From Lepidodermella squamata (lineage: Eukaryota > Gastrotricha), in NCBI GenBank assembly GCA_047495785.1, contig JBLDXI010000019.1:992001-1056000 (forward strand): a DNA stretch of 64,000 bases, written 5' to 3'. This document shows, piece after piece, positions 36,330-48,059 of this stretch; position 1 is the first letter of the stretch; each line of letters opens with the position of its first letter. A program made the position numbers and the translations under genes. The notes beneath the pieces were generated by a model. That model saw only the letters and a program-made list of their open reading frames with translations, was not told the DNA's origin and ran no database searches.

Positions 36330-38363
36330 TTGAACATAATTGAATTTAGCGAAAGCTGCCTCTGCCAGCAAACAATGATCGGCGATCGCTTGTCTTCGGC
36401 AGACTTCGGAAGCAGCGAGGATCGCATAGCAGCGGAGCGATTACTATACTCATCAACTCCGGCGAAGAGTAAAAGCAAAAGCAACCTGTTAAGCAGGGAC
36501 CTTACCTCTGACTTCCCGCGTCATTATTACAGTGGCGGCACCAATTTGCCGTTTTTCGTCCAGCCAGGTCCCAAATTCCAGCGGGTGCCATCGGGCCTTG
36601 ATCCGCCTGAAGTTAAGCCTGAGAATGTTGGGGTCACGCCAGCGTTGAACAAAAACCAGCGCACGTATTGGCAATGGAGTATGCGGCCCATTTCGAATAA
36701 TCTGATGGGACAGCAGGTTGACATTAACACGAGAATAAGGCTGCTATTATCACAAAGCAACGATATACAAATCCTGGCAAAATCGACCTCCGAGGGATCG
36801 AAGCCTCAAACTCATCTAGAACCGATAACAAAGGAGACAGTCCAAAACGGCTTGGAGGTAACTCCGCAAGAGGTAACTGCCAAAGCCCAAGTTGAAACCG
36901 AGAATAAACCACAGGCGGAAGATCAAACTGCTCAAGTCAATGATAATCCAACTGAAAATGCCCCACTTGAGGAAGCAACCGCTAAAGACGACAAGCCCGA
37001 GACCACGCTTGCTATCGGCGACGTGACAATTCCGGTGCAGAAGGCCCCTGCTGGTCGGCTCCTCACGGGCCGCCCTGCCAAGTCGATGGAAAATAAAGAA
37101 CCGCCGCCTGTCGATGTCAGCAAAGCTAATCGCGAACTCCTAGTATTCTGGAATAAACTGAAAACTAAATCTTCACTGCGACCCGAACTCGATTATCGAT
37201 TTTACGACATGAAGCCTTTGCTTGCCGGTCGCGCGAATAGGCGAGCTGGGCTCCTTCAAAGGTCTTTCCTCAACGCACCGTCGATGGCAATGAAAGTTAT
37301 GAACGAAACCTATTTAAACGATGTTTGTAAGCCTGTTCCGCCGATTCGTGGCAAACGCCTCTCGAAGCACCTAACACAACGCGAAGATATTCTGCAGCGA
37401 ATATTTTACAGCGACGCTTTGCCAACGGAAATTCAATTAAGAAAATTTATGGCTGTTCACTTCAACACACCCACTAACAGCATGTCCCACGCTGGCACTC
37501 GGGAGCCTACGGTGCTTGACATGAAGCAAGCCGAAGATCAGAATGAAGACACCGAGCAAGTTCCTGAACGTTCAGAATCGGTTAATCAGTTACTAGAGAC
37601 GTATTTCGAGTCCTTTGTGCCTGTTGAAGAGGTATCTAATATCAGTCCAATTATCCGAAAAGCCGCAGTGGCCACTCGAAAAGAAGTTGCTAAAACACTC
37701 AGCTCTGACCTTGTTCGCCCTGAAAGACCCAAGCGCAAAATAGTGCGCTTTGTCCAGCCGACTCTTGCTAAAAAGGAAGAGAATAATGTCAAGAGATTCG
37801 GCCCGATCAAAAAGTCGACATCTACTCCGATCTTGAACCAACAGCAGCCTCATTCGATCCTAAAAGCAGCGCTGAGCATGGATAACCTCACAGAAGATGA
37901 GGATGATAGGACTGATGAAGACATTGATGATGACGATGCGATTCCAGACTATAAAGATGACGCACTACGCGAGCTCATGCAAAGAGCGAACGCTAGGCGA
38001 ATCAGCACGATGAAAGTTACCATCAAAAAGCTGGCTGACGCGCAACAAGACGAGGAGGACGAACGGCGCGCGGTCATGCAGCAAAATAAGCAGGAACTCA
38101 CTTCGAGAATGACCGACGTGAGGACGCGCGTCATGGGCAGGAAAGTTTACGACCCGAACGAACATGTCGACTTCCATCGCTTGGTCAAACACACTAGTAA
38201 CATGGATGATGACGAGGCGAACTTGCTGTTCATGACTCGGGACTACCGCGTTTTCGCGTCTCAGTATGTCAGATCTTTGAATCAAATGCTGACAAATAAA
38301 ACCCCAACCCCGCCCGGATCACCTGATCCCGATGATTACGACCGCCTTTTTCCTTCAAAATGA
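36330..38363 (+). CDS. Unrecognised acidic/proline-rich protein, about 660-677 aa, with a PP1-docking-like motif
   Basis: One long exon. The start may be ATG 36330 or ATG 36375; the latter follows an acceptor-like CTGCCAG. I do not recognise the family. Seen in order: a Ser/Lys-rich start, a compact block (TNLPFFVQPGPKFQRVP; NQRTYWQWSMRP), a Glu/Thr/Pro-rich low-complexity region, a block around FWNKLKTKSSLRPELDYRFYD that looks folded, a KIVRF sequence fitting the RVxF protein-phosphatase-1 docking consensus, an acidic Asp/Glu stretch, and a charged helical C-terminus (RRISTMKV-type) ending in Pro-rich sequence. An AATAAA occurs just after the stop (about 38386). PP1 binding is inference from one short motif. 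Confidence 0.8.
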   Translation: MNIIEFSESCLCQQTMIGDRLSSADFGSSEDRIAAERLLYSSTPAKSKSKSNLLSRDLTSDFPRHYYSGGTNLPFFVQPGPKFQRVPSGLDPPEVKPENVGVTPALNKNQRTYWQWSMRPISNNLMGQQVDINTRIRLLLSQSNDIQILAKSTSEGSKPQTHLEPITKETVQNGLEVTPQEVTAKAQVETENKPQAEDQTAQVNDNPTENAPLEEATAKDDKPETTLAIGDVTIPVQKAPAGRLLTGRPAKSMENKEPPPVDVSKANRELLVFWNKLKTKSSLRPELDYRFYDMKPLLAGRANRRAGLLQRSFLNAPSMAMKVMNETYLNDVCKPVPPIRGKRLSKHLTQREDILQRIFYSDALPTEIQLRKFMAVHFNTPTNSMSHAGTREPTVLDMKQAEDQNEDTEQVPERSESVNQLLETYFESFVPVEEVSNISPIIRKAAVATRKEVAKTLSSDLVRPERPKRKIVRFVQPTLAKKEENNVKRFGPIKKSTSTPILNQQQPHSILKAALSMDNLTEDEDDRTDEDIDDDDAIPDYKDDALRELMQRANARRISTMKVTIKKLADAQQDEEDERRAVMQQNKQELTSRMTDVRTRVMGRKVYDPNEHVDFHRLVKHTSNMDDDEANLLFMTRDYRVFASQYVRSLNQMLTNKTPTPPGSPDPDDYDRLFPSK

Positions 38364-38701
38364 CCCGTGATGTTGATAATTTACAATAAAATATGCTGGT
38401 AAAACCAATCGTTTTATTTTTTCACTCAAACACGAAGAAGATATTCCTTTAAAAAGGAATAATAAAAAAGTCAAGTAAATCATCAACAAGCTCTTCACCA
38501 TTTCTGTATAAATTACGATCAAAGCAATAAAATGGAGCAATCAAATGAATATGAAAAATGCAAGCTTCTAAGAAAAAAGGCGATAAAAAACGGCCTAACA
38601 ACAGGCAAAATTTGTATAGAGCAAGCCTGAAACAACAAAGAGCACCAGTCTTTTTTCTTATTATTTGAACATTTGAGGCACAGAATAACTAGAGGAAGAA
38701 C
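38364..38701. other. Convergent 3' region between the 36.3-kb gene and ILK
   Basis: A plus-strand AATAAA lies near 38386 and minus-strand AATAAA-type signals occur on the other side (TTTATT on plus, near 38413). This is consistent with two 3' UTRs meeting. No gene. Confidence 0.55.
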
Positions 38702-40362
38702 TCAAGCCGGTGCATTAGCATTGGCCGCAGCGACCATCCGGCGAAAAACTGGCACGATTTGATCGAAGCTGGGTCTACATTCAGGATTTTCATTCAAGCA
38801 AATGCCTAGCAAACGCTCAACGTGTGGCGAAATTCCGGGCGCTTTCGAGAACTGATCAGCCCGGGCGCCTTCAAGCGCCACCTTAATGCCGATTTCAACG
38901 GCGGAAAGGCCGGCGAAGGGTATGCACAATGTCACGAGTTCGAGCAGTATTACTCCCATCGACCACATATCGGCGGGCTGCAGGCGAACGGCGCTGGGCG
39001 GGTACATCAGTTCTTCTGGGGCACACCAGGCCGGGTAGCGAACGACACGCGAGTCGATGGTACCTGGGAGATCAGACTTGGCGAGGTAGAGCCGAGCTAC
39101 AGGCTCTTGAGCGGCGTCATTCGGGTCGATATCGAGCAGTACGTTCCTGCTATTAAGGTGGAACCGCGGCATGGGAAGTGCAGATGTGTCCTGCAGCATG
39201 CCATGGATATACTCCATGCCATTAGCGATATCTAACGCGATTCGATACGACTGCCGCTGGTCCATGACGAATTTTGGCCGATGGCCCTGGGTGCCGGAGT
39301 GTAAAACATCGAACAGCGAGCCAAGTTGTTGATAGCGTGATAGCAGCAACGGCTCGCCGGCGCCGTGATTGTCGATAAGGCAAGAAAGCAGTGGTAAAAT
39401 GTTCAAATGCGGCGATAACGTGCCGCGGCCGACTCGCAATCGCTCGGTTTCGGCTAAAAGCTGAACAGCCAGCCGGGGTCCGAGCGGCCCACGTCGGCGC
39501 AGGTGAACCGAACGCGCCACGACCGGAATTCCATCGCACGAGCCGAACCAGCACGTCGCGTTTTTTGACTCGCTGATTTTCTCACGTAGGTCCAACGACG
39601 CCAGACCGACTAGGTTCGAGCTACCCGACGCAATCGGGCCGTCTGTGACGCTGTTGCCGGGTGACGTCAGATTAACAGGTGCTGAAAACGGGGTCGGCGT
39701 GCTGCTTTTAATGCTAGACGAGATATCTCGCAGTTCGGCAGCCAAATCGGGCGACGCTAATTGCAGCGGGGTCAAACCGTCCTTGTTCTGGACATTCAAC
39801 GGCGCCCCACTAGCGGCCAGCATTACAGCAACATTTTGGCAGTTGAAAAACGCGGCGTAATGCAGCGGTGTGTTGCCGTGAGAATTCGGCGTTGCATTTA
39901 GAATGCCGGGGATCTGCAGTAGAATGCCAGCGGCGTCGTATTTGTTCAATTGAGCGGCTAGATGAAGAGGCGTGTCGCCTCCTGCATTCATCACGTTTAC
40001 TCGAGCACCATGATCAATCAACAGGCCAATTATCTGAAAAATTGAAAAATTTAATAAAAAATCCTGAAAAAACATCTAATTTTGAAGCGAATTCTAGAAG
40101 ATCAGAGTGTACGAAATCGTCATATTTGATCGGTCCGCCCGTACGAAATTCATCATTTTTCCTCAAAAACTTGAAAGAGTTTAAGGTAAAAACTAACCTC
40201 TGGTACTCCGCCGATAACAGCCCAGTGCAGAAGGCTGAACGCATGTTCGTCTGCTATATTTGGATTATTAGCAGGATCTGAGAGCCAGTTGCGAACAATA
40301 GCAGATGCATCCAATCGAAGTTGCGAGTAGTGGACAACTTCGAAAATTTCGTCTTCGCTCAT
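38702..40362 (-). CDS. ILK: Integrin-linked kinase (pseudokinase) with degenerate nucleotide site
   Basis: Exons 40362-40198 and 40033-38702 join in phase; 498 residues. ILK is the pseudokinase of the ILK-PINCH-parvin complex at integrin adhesions. Ankyrin repeats at the N-terminus (FSLLHWAVIGG, ARVNVMNAGGDTPLHLAA, GNTPLHYAAFFNCQ) match ILK. The kinase-like domain keeps HLNSRNVLL, PAWCAPEEL, ADMWSMGVILLELVT, EIGIKVALEG and GISPHVERLLGICLNENP. The usual VVKVLKV lysine is replaced (IPVVARSVHL) and the DVK position reads AKSDL, so ATP/metal contacts known in human ILK appear lost. A Ser/Thr/Pro-rich linker of about 45 residues separates ankyrin and kinase parts. Confidence 0.92.
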
Positions 40363-40940
40363 TCTTAAAAAACTAAAATAAAAGGTAATATTTTTGAATA
40401 AATTCAGTTTTAATGGTTTTTTAAAACAGTTTCACTGCAGCTCGTACGTGTCCGACAGATGATGTCTCCGTCCTCTTTCAGAATTCCTCATTTGCACAAA
40501 ATATAATAGGTATTAATCTTTGACATACGATATAAGCAAGTATTTCATAATTTTAATGCATACTTCATTTTGTGCCGCAATAATACGTAAATTTCGCGCT
40601 AACAATGTATGTTTTCGATAAATATAACAGTAACAATATAATTGATTTTTTAAATGATTTCTCTCTCTATATTACACGTGATGATGATGATGATGATGAA
40701 TTAATTGTTGTTATTACTAATGTTATCCAACGTAACAGGCAGCGAAATTTCAGAAGTTTATGAATGGGTGAGTACATCGTAGCTCAACGCATTAACCAGT
40801 TCGTATTCACGTATTTACACAGAACATGGCACAAAAAGTATTTTAGCAGGTCACCAAGGTTAAAACTTTCGAGCGCGATTTAGTAACCACCTTCAGTTGT
40901 TATCATGCGTAATCTTAACAAGAAGAAACAAAAAAGTGTT
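40363..40940. other. Intergenic region between SECISBP2 and ILK, with a TGA/ATG microsatellite
   Basis: A (GAT)n run of about seven units lies near 40680-40700. The remainder is AT-rich and would hold the ILK promoter and SECISBP2 3' UTR. No gene or selenocysteine-insertion element was recognised. Confidence 0.5.
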
Positions 40941-43208
40941 TTAAGCAGTCTCGGTAGCATCATCGAGCTCTTCTTCGAGGTCCTCGAAATCACCTTCTAC
41001 ATCAGCAACGTCTTTATCACTTTCACCGTCGGAAGATGGCACATTGTTTTCTTCGGTAGTATCAGTAGCTGGCATGTTATTGTTAAGACCCGAGTTATCA
41101 GACATCGCCGAGATGTTAGATATGAACGAAATGGCGGAAATGTTCGATGCATTGCGCGTGTGACCCGATGGATGGAACGAAGGGAATTGCACATGTGAGC
41201 CGCCGGCTTGATGAGCAACCTTGTCCGCTTGAGCCTGGTTTTTGACGGCTTGTTCGCGCTGTTCAATCTGCTCAGCGACGGCCATTTTCACGAGTTCGAC
41301 GTAACTTTCGTGAGCTCTTTGGGCAAGTTCCAGTGCTTGTTTGAACTTATCCTCCGCTCCTGCTTGGCTAACTATAGCGACCGAAGAAACCGGTGAGGGC
41401 TTGGAACAAGCTCTGCCAAGAGCAACCCGGCCGAGCGCAAAAATTACTGGAATATCTAAATGATAATGAGAACATTATATTTTAATTTTCAATAATCAAG
41501 TCAAAAACGAACTTTTGCTAGCACATTGAGAAATTATTGAGCCAATCATGTCATCTAGACCTCCTTTTCCAGGGATACGTTCGATATTTGGGGCAAGAAT
41601 AATGCATTTGGCCTTTCCAAGTTGGATATGCTTCACCGCTTCGCGAAGGCCACAAACGTATCGTCTTCTGAGCTTCGCTTTCGTGGGATTCTGCTCATAC
41701 TGACGTTGCTGAAAGCCTCCGAGAGTAGTTAACAACAAATAAGTAGCATCGTCGAGTGCAGCGCCCAAAACCTGGTTGCAGTACTCGCGGAAACGTCGTC
41801 GATGCAATCGCCGACATATCGCATCGGCGTCTTCTTTCGATAGGCCAACAAGAGCTGATGATAAATAAGCATTAGAAACTGTTCCTAGCGAATTTGCAGA
41901 TTTAGCGGATTTCTGGGCCTGCGCGGCCTTATCAGCAGTAGCTTCAGCAACTGAATCAACTTCGGTTGCTACTGGTTCAGTGTCATGCTCAACATTACCG
42001 GTATCTTGAACATCAACCTGCTTCAGCAAATCACTACCATCGTGGTCCGTCGCAGGCTGTTGCCGCTTCTTCCTTTCTTCCAATATCACTTTTTTAAGCT
42101 TGCTGTATTTCGGTTTCCGATCAGGGGAGTCAACGCTTGTAGAGGGAGAAGATTCTGAAACGCTCTTTTTCGGTGTCGTTGACGCCGCCCCACTGCTTGG
42201 CTTGTGATCAGGACTGAGACCTCGATCGGATGACGCGCTGTGTTTCGGTCTTCTCGTATTGTTACTTGGTGGAGTGATATTGGATAGATTTAGCCTAAAC
42301 GATTCCAAGTGGCGAGGTGAATTGTGTTCTAGAACTCCAGAAGCGACTCGCAAAACTCCGCGCTGCTGATGAACTACATGAGGCGATTTAGCACTTTGAG
42401 TACGCAGATGAATGGATGCATCCAATGCTGGATATTCCTCTGCTACCGGGCTTGGTTCTTCCACATCGCCATGTTTTTCCGGGGAATCATTCTTCTCTGC
42501 CGAAGAATTGACAGCAGGAGGCCGTTTTAAAACATCGCTGTAACTGTGAACCGATGGGTTAGCAGAAACCGACGAATCTCCGGCAATAGGTGGATATTTA
42601 TCTTCAACAGAAACCTGTTTGAAGCTATCGCTCAGATCTGGTAGGAAAAAAAATTATATGACAAATCCAATTATAAATCCAAGCTACCTTTTGCAGGATC
42701 ACCAGTCTGCTTCGATTTTTTCTTTTTGCGCTTTGCTTTAGCTCCTCCTTCTTTATTTTGGGAGTTCTTGAATAAAAACCAAATCGTTTGAATAATGAAA
42801 GATCATCCACTAAGAAAAACATACTGCTGGGAGGACTGGCTCAGCAACCAGTTGAGCAGACCTTGCCCGATTGCTTTGAGAATGAGGATATTTATTATTG
42901 ACAAAATAGTTATGAGGTAAATTAGGTGGAGCAGCCGATTGGTACTGATGCAAAGGATTCATTGGAAGACCATCGACAAATTGCGGCCGTATATACATCA
43001 GATGGGGCAACGGGCCGGCCATAGGCGCAGATGGTAAAAGAAAAGGAGGCGGTAAGGTTGACGACATCTGCGTTGCTCCGGGATGATAAGCCCCAAACGC
43101 ATAATTACGAGAATAATCCATCAGTGGGCTTGCGAAATCTGGTTGCGCCGATGATGGGTAGTAATCGGCGGCCATAGCCGAAAGCTTTGAGTGCTTCGAC
43201 TCACTCAT
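40941..43208 (-). CDS. SECISBP2: SECIS-binding protein 2 (SECISBP2/SBP2L-like)
   Basis: Exons 43208-42825, 42766-42688, 42637-41513 and 41455-40941 give 700 residues with consistent phase. SBP2 binds the SECIS hairpin in selenoprotein mRNAs and recruits the selenocysteine elongation factor. The L7Ae/L30e RNA-binding domain is clear: RRRYVCGLREAVKHIQLGKA, CIILAPNIERIPGKGGLDDM, then NIPVIFALGRVALGRA across the last intron. The preceding SID-like region contains RRFREYCNQVL. N-terminal regions are Pro/Ser-rich and disordered and the C-terminus is acidic. The presence of this gene implies that the organism makes selenoproteins. SECISBP2 and SECISBP2L cannot be told apart here; many invertebrates have a single gene. 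Confidence 0.92.
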
Positions 43209-44445
43209 ATTGGAACAAATAAATTACGATAACATCAAGGCTATAAAATAATGAATTAAGGGCTGTTTAATGGCAGGAATGACTGAGGCACTTCGTAAGA
43301 CGAGCCCAAACTTTATTCCTTATCCTTAACCCAACTTACGTTGTACATTGTAGGCAGAGTTTGTCATAACTCGCTTCAATTGCAAAAATTAGGAATGGTA
43401 AAATGCAACGCCAGAGTACATGGTCATGATCATATGCCACATGAAGAGCAGAGGTGGCAACTGCTGAGGAAGGAATGAGGAATGGAACAAGTCCAAAGTC
43501 GAGAATACTTAATCGGTTAATGGGAAATCGTAACAATCCACTGATCAATAAACGGTAAACATTCTCTATGAAATCTCCGTCAATGATCAACATGAAAATC
43601 AGCATTGACAGTTGACAGGGACGAAAAGCGAAAAGCTAGACTCGGACATCGAGAACCTCAAAACCGTTTTTCGAAGAGAGATTCGTACACATATCTGAGA
43701 ATTCAAACCTATCGAAACTCGACAATTATATTTGTTTAAATTAATTTAATATGAAAAACAATTAAATCAAATTGCTTTAATGTTATTGTTGTTAATTGTC
43801 ATAGCGACGATGATGGCTCGATATTTGGTATGCGAGTACAGCTGTAATAACCTGGTACCTGGACGTGACCCATGTGACATTGATAGCTTTAGACTTAAGG
43901 CTCCATTTTCGTCATTTGTGTATTCCAAACGTAGCATGTGTCCTATTCTGTTAGGCTTGATAGCATGCGCTACCTTTTGATTCAATTACTGCTACCGGAC
44001 GATATTTCGTGATACCTACTCTCAGTAATACAGAAGACAAGACACCACCAGACCACTGCGCACTGCCAGCTACAGGATTTGCTTGTCATCTATCGCATCA
44101 ACATGAGTTTCTATGTGCTTTGCCTACGAATAACTGTACATTTTTACTAATATTATAAAAATTCTCGCCATCGATTGCCTTCAAATTACAAGTTTTATTC
44201 GAAAGAAATAGGAAACCGTTTTCTTTTCTGCTTTCTCATTCACTTCGTGAAATCCACGTTTCCACTCGATTTCACTTGTTTATTTTGTTTTACTCGATCG
44301 TTACTTACTTTCGTGCTTCACCCAAATATAGATTTCTACTCATGTTATATCATACTAATATAGGCAGTGGGCAGCGACAAGTTCTGCTGTCCACTTATAA
44401 AATGTATTGCGCTTAAACTGCGTTGAAAATTGTTTATTATCAGCA
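43209..44445. other. Divergent intergenic region of about 1.2 kb
   Basis: It separates SECISBP2 (minus) and inversin (plus). Short open frames on both strands overlap each other and lack any domain-like content. A TTTATTATCAG acceptor-like site ends at 44443, just before the inversin ATG. Confidence 0.45.
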
Positions 44446-47400
44446 ATGATAACTTCGCAGCATTTGGCTGCAGCTGTTTGTTCTACTGGAAGCGGCAATC
44501 TCAAGTCACCAGGTAAGGCTATTGCACTCCAGTGGCTTCGAAATACTACAAATTAGTCTTTTAGGTACCATTATTAATGATCCCGCCGGACATTCGCCTA
44601 TCTTTTATGCAATCCATTGTGGTAACGAAAAAGCAGTGCGATCTCTAATTCAGCTGCCCCATCTTATTCACCAAGCAGACTCGCATGGTCACACTGCTCT
44701 TGCTATAGCAGTCGGGCGGGGCGAATTAAAAGTTGTTCAAGATTTGATTTCTGCCGGAGCAGACATATGCAGCAAAGATGTGAACGGAGTTACGCCACTT
44801 CACTTGGCCACAAAATCAACTCCTGAGGTAACACAAATTGCCAACAGTCCACCCATATGAAAGTTAATATTTGTAGATCATGAAAGCGATAGCTGCAAAA
44901 GTGAACGTTCACAACGTAGACATTACTGATAGCAGCGGGCGAACACCTTTACATTGGGCCGCGGCTCAAGCCAGAGAAAATTACTGCAGAATCTTGCTTC
45001 AAGCTGGAGCAAATACTGCCAAGTTAGACCAAAATAGGCGAACTCCGCTTCATTGGCTTTCCGTTTCTGAGAACTTTGAAACCTCCTCCAGTGTCGCTAC
45101 GTTATTTTTGCGAACATATCCCGACCTGGTTAGATGGCAGGTAAGGTCGAACTAATCGTTCAATTGTAGCAAAATGCAAATTTACCGCGACATAGGACGT
45201 CAGGGGTGCAACACCGTTTCATTTAGCCGCCTGCATTGGAAACGCTACGTTACTTGAAACTCTGCTTGAATACGCTGAGAAAGATACGATAAATAGAGCT
45301 GATAATTTATTTCGAACACCTCTACACTATGCATGTTCAATTGGTTAGTTGTTATGTTAATTCCCGAATTTATCAGTCGTTATTTTTTTGTATAATCAGG
45401 TCGTGCAAAAATTGTCGAGCTGCTATTGGAAAGCGGAGCTAAAATCGATTGTGCCGACTGCGAAGGAGCAACGGCAGCCCACCTAGCAGCGTATTGGAAT
45501 CACACCAGTTGCTTAGCTCTTTTGATTGATAGAGGAACACCTTCATTGATTTCATCCCTTGTGGATTATAACGGCCAGAGTCCTTTGCATTGGGCAGTTT
45601 CTAAGCGCAATTTCGATGCAGCTCGTTGTCTTTGCTCTGCGTATGTTTCAAGCGATCAAACAAAATTATCTTTATTGGTTATTTCAGCACAAAGCTTTAA
45701 AATATTTCTTTCGCCTTATTTCAACATTTGATCGTGATTTCTGTATTTTCTTCAGCATGGCTTCACCTGTAAGCTCATTATTGCTGATAGCTGCGGCGAA
45801 TGGCGACGATGCGATGGTGGATCTGCTGCTTACCAATGGAGTCCGTGTCTCGGACAGCTTAGATCCAAAAACATCGTCAACTGCTCTAATTGCCGCCGCT
45901 CAGCATGGCCATGTAACTGTCCTGATGACCTTGGTGTATCGAGGGAAGGCTAATCCTCGCCAAACAGATTTGAGAGGTCGCACTGCACTTCATTGGGCCG
46001 CCATGTCCGGCTCAGCTGAGTCTTGCAAGTTCTTGCTCGAAGTCGGCTGTCCGTACGAAGCTGCCGACTACCTTGGTTGCAACGCTCTCCACTGCGCTGC
46101 TTTCTCCGCGGCAGAATGCGTAAAAGTTTTGCTGCCGAAGTCGTCGCCTGAGGTGAAAGACCGGTAATTTTTTCATTATATAAATCATTCAAATGTACAA
46201 AGGCTAGATATTAGGTATGGATTCACGCCTCTCCACTGGGCTTGTCTTGGACGTAATGCTGGGTCAGTCAAACTGCTTATTGCTGCTGGCGCCAAGGTGA
46301 ACGCGTTGGGTATCACAAGAGATCGGCATACGCCATTGGATTGTGCTCTTCGAAGAAATGCCACTGAAGTAGCCGAAATTCTAGTCGGAGCTGGCGGTAT
46401 GACTGCGCACGGGGTTAAGGAATATTCAGCTACCAAAATACAGTCGCTTTGGCGATCCTACCGCGTTCGAAAAGTCGTGAAAACGCTCAAGCGCCACGAA
46501 CTGAGGTTGGCGAAGGGGCAACACTATTTGAAAAATTTGAAAGAGAAGCCGCAACCAGATTCGCCATTTCAAGACGAAGTTGTTGATGCTGTTTACTACG
46601 GCATGGGCAAAAGCAGGCTCGAAGCCGGCTCTAGTAGGGAGGATAACGCAACAAGGTTTGCCGGCGAAATTTATTGAACGGCTTTCTTAATATGCGTTCT
46701 TATTATGTAAAGCGACCACAGCTTTTTTGATGAAGAACAGGCAGATCGATCGAACACGGATCAAAATGGTAAATTGTCATACAATTTAAATTGATTTGTT
46801 GGAGCCTGATGAATAATTCAAACAGGAGAAGTTGCACCTCCTCTTGTTAGCAGCTTGAATACCAATGGCTACGGTGATAGCGAATACAGGGAGAGAAGAG
46901 GCAGTACGCATAGTGTTCGATTTGCCAACGTAGAATCATCTACTAATATGCAAGACCGTCACCATAATGATGATCGCCGAGAATCATCCCAACAGCTCAG
47001 CGATCAAATGGCAAATCGTTTCAAGCAACTGCGTATCGGGGAAAACCAGTCGCAAGATCAGCCTTCATCCAGCAACAACGATGGTTCCATGTCAATGGCA
47101 ACTGTAGTATCTGTCGTGGTTTCTGCAAAACGAAACAGGTGCGAAAGCCATTCATATTACAATCAATTTGCCATTACTAACTCAAAAACATGGTATTTTA
47201 TGATAAATTGCAGGCGTTACAATGGCTTGGTCATAAATGATGATGACTTTGATGATGATGACGAAGATGACATGACGCCTGAAGAGTTGCAGTATGCACT
47301 CGATAATAATTTGTTGCCTTTTCCCTACGTTTGCATATTCGTTTCGGGCTTTTTCTTCTGTTCACTACTTATTTAAAACGTTACCATGGCTACTATTTAA

Positions 47401-48059
47401 AGTTACTTTTTCTTTACAGGCAAAAATACTACCGCATGACGGAGGAGCAAATAATTCTGAAGGAGTCTGAAGCTGCGCGAAAACTACGCGTCGATGAAAT
47501 GAAGCGTGTCGAGGCTGTTCGAAGGCGATTTCAAGCAGCCTCTGTGATTCAGCGTAGCTGGAGACGGTACAAGAGAAACAAGAAAAATACGCAAACCCAA
47601 AAGCTTACTGCTCGTCAAATGCGTCTTCGAGCGGGAGAACAGGCGTGGAAGCGCCAAATGGCCGCTATAACCCTTCAGAATGCGTGGAGAAAGCACCATA
47701 GAAATGTTTGACTTGATATAATCCGCGAAATTGTATTTTCTAATTTCGGGAAATTTATTCAGGAAGTCCTCAAGTCAATTGAACTACATCCGGACCTGAA
47801 GCAAGTTCAAAGCCCGTTGAGCTCAATGATGCGATCAACCAGGCAAGCTGTTCTAGTTTCATCAGTTTACCGCAAATCGGTACCACTTTCTCTGCTGCCT
47901 CCACCGAACAGGCCCAAAACGGGCGTAGCTGAGCGGGCGTCAGCGCCTAAGCCCACTGTCAAACCGTTGAGCGACTTGTCAAAACCGCGACCAGCGGCTA
48001 TTTCGTTCAATTTCGCACACAGGCAATACACTTCGCAGACTTACAAATCAAATCATTGA
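44446..48059 (+). CDS. INVS: Inversin (nephrocystin-2), ankyrin-repeat ciliary protein
   Basis: About 12 exons: 44446-44512, 44565-44827, 44877-45140, 45196-45343, 45400-45640, 45756-46163, 46215-46655, 46722-46768, 46826-47138, 47214-47312, 47420-47705, 47763-48059. Inversin marks the proximal inversin compartment of cilia and tunes Wnt/planar polarity signalling. About 14 ankyrin repeats fill the first half (GHTALAIAVGRGELKVVQDL, GRTPLHWAAAQARENYC, RGRTALHWAAMSGSAESCKF). IQ motifs follow: ATKIQSLWRSYRVRK, ASVIQRSWRRYKRNK and AAITLQNAWRKHHRN, with QKYYRM before the second as in other inversins. The donor after exon 10 (GTTGCC) is inferred from frame alone. At about 870 residues it is somewhat shorter than the vertebrate protein (about 1,065). 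Confidence 0.9.
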
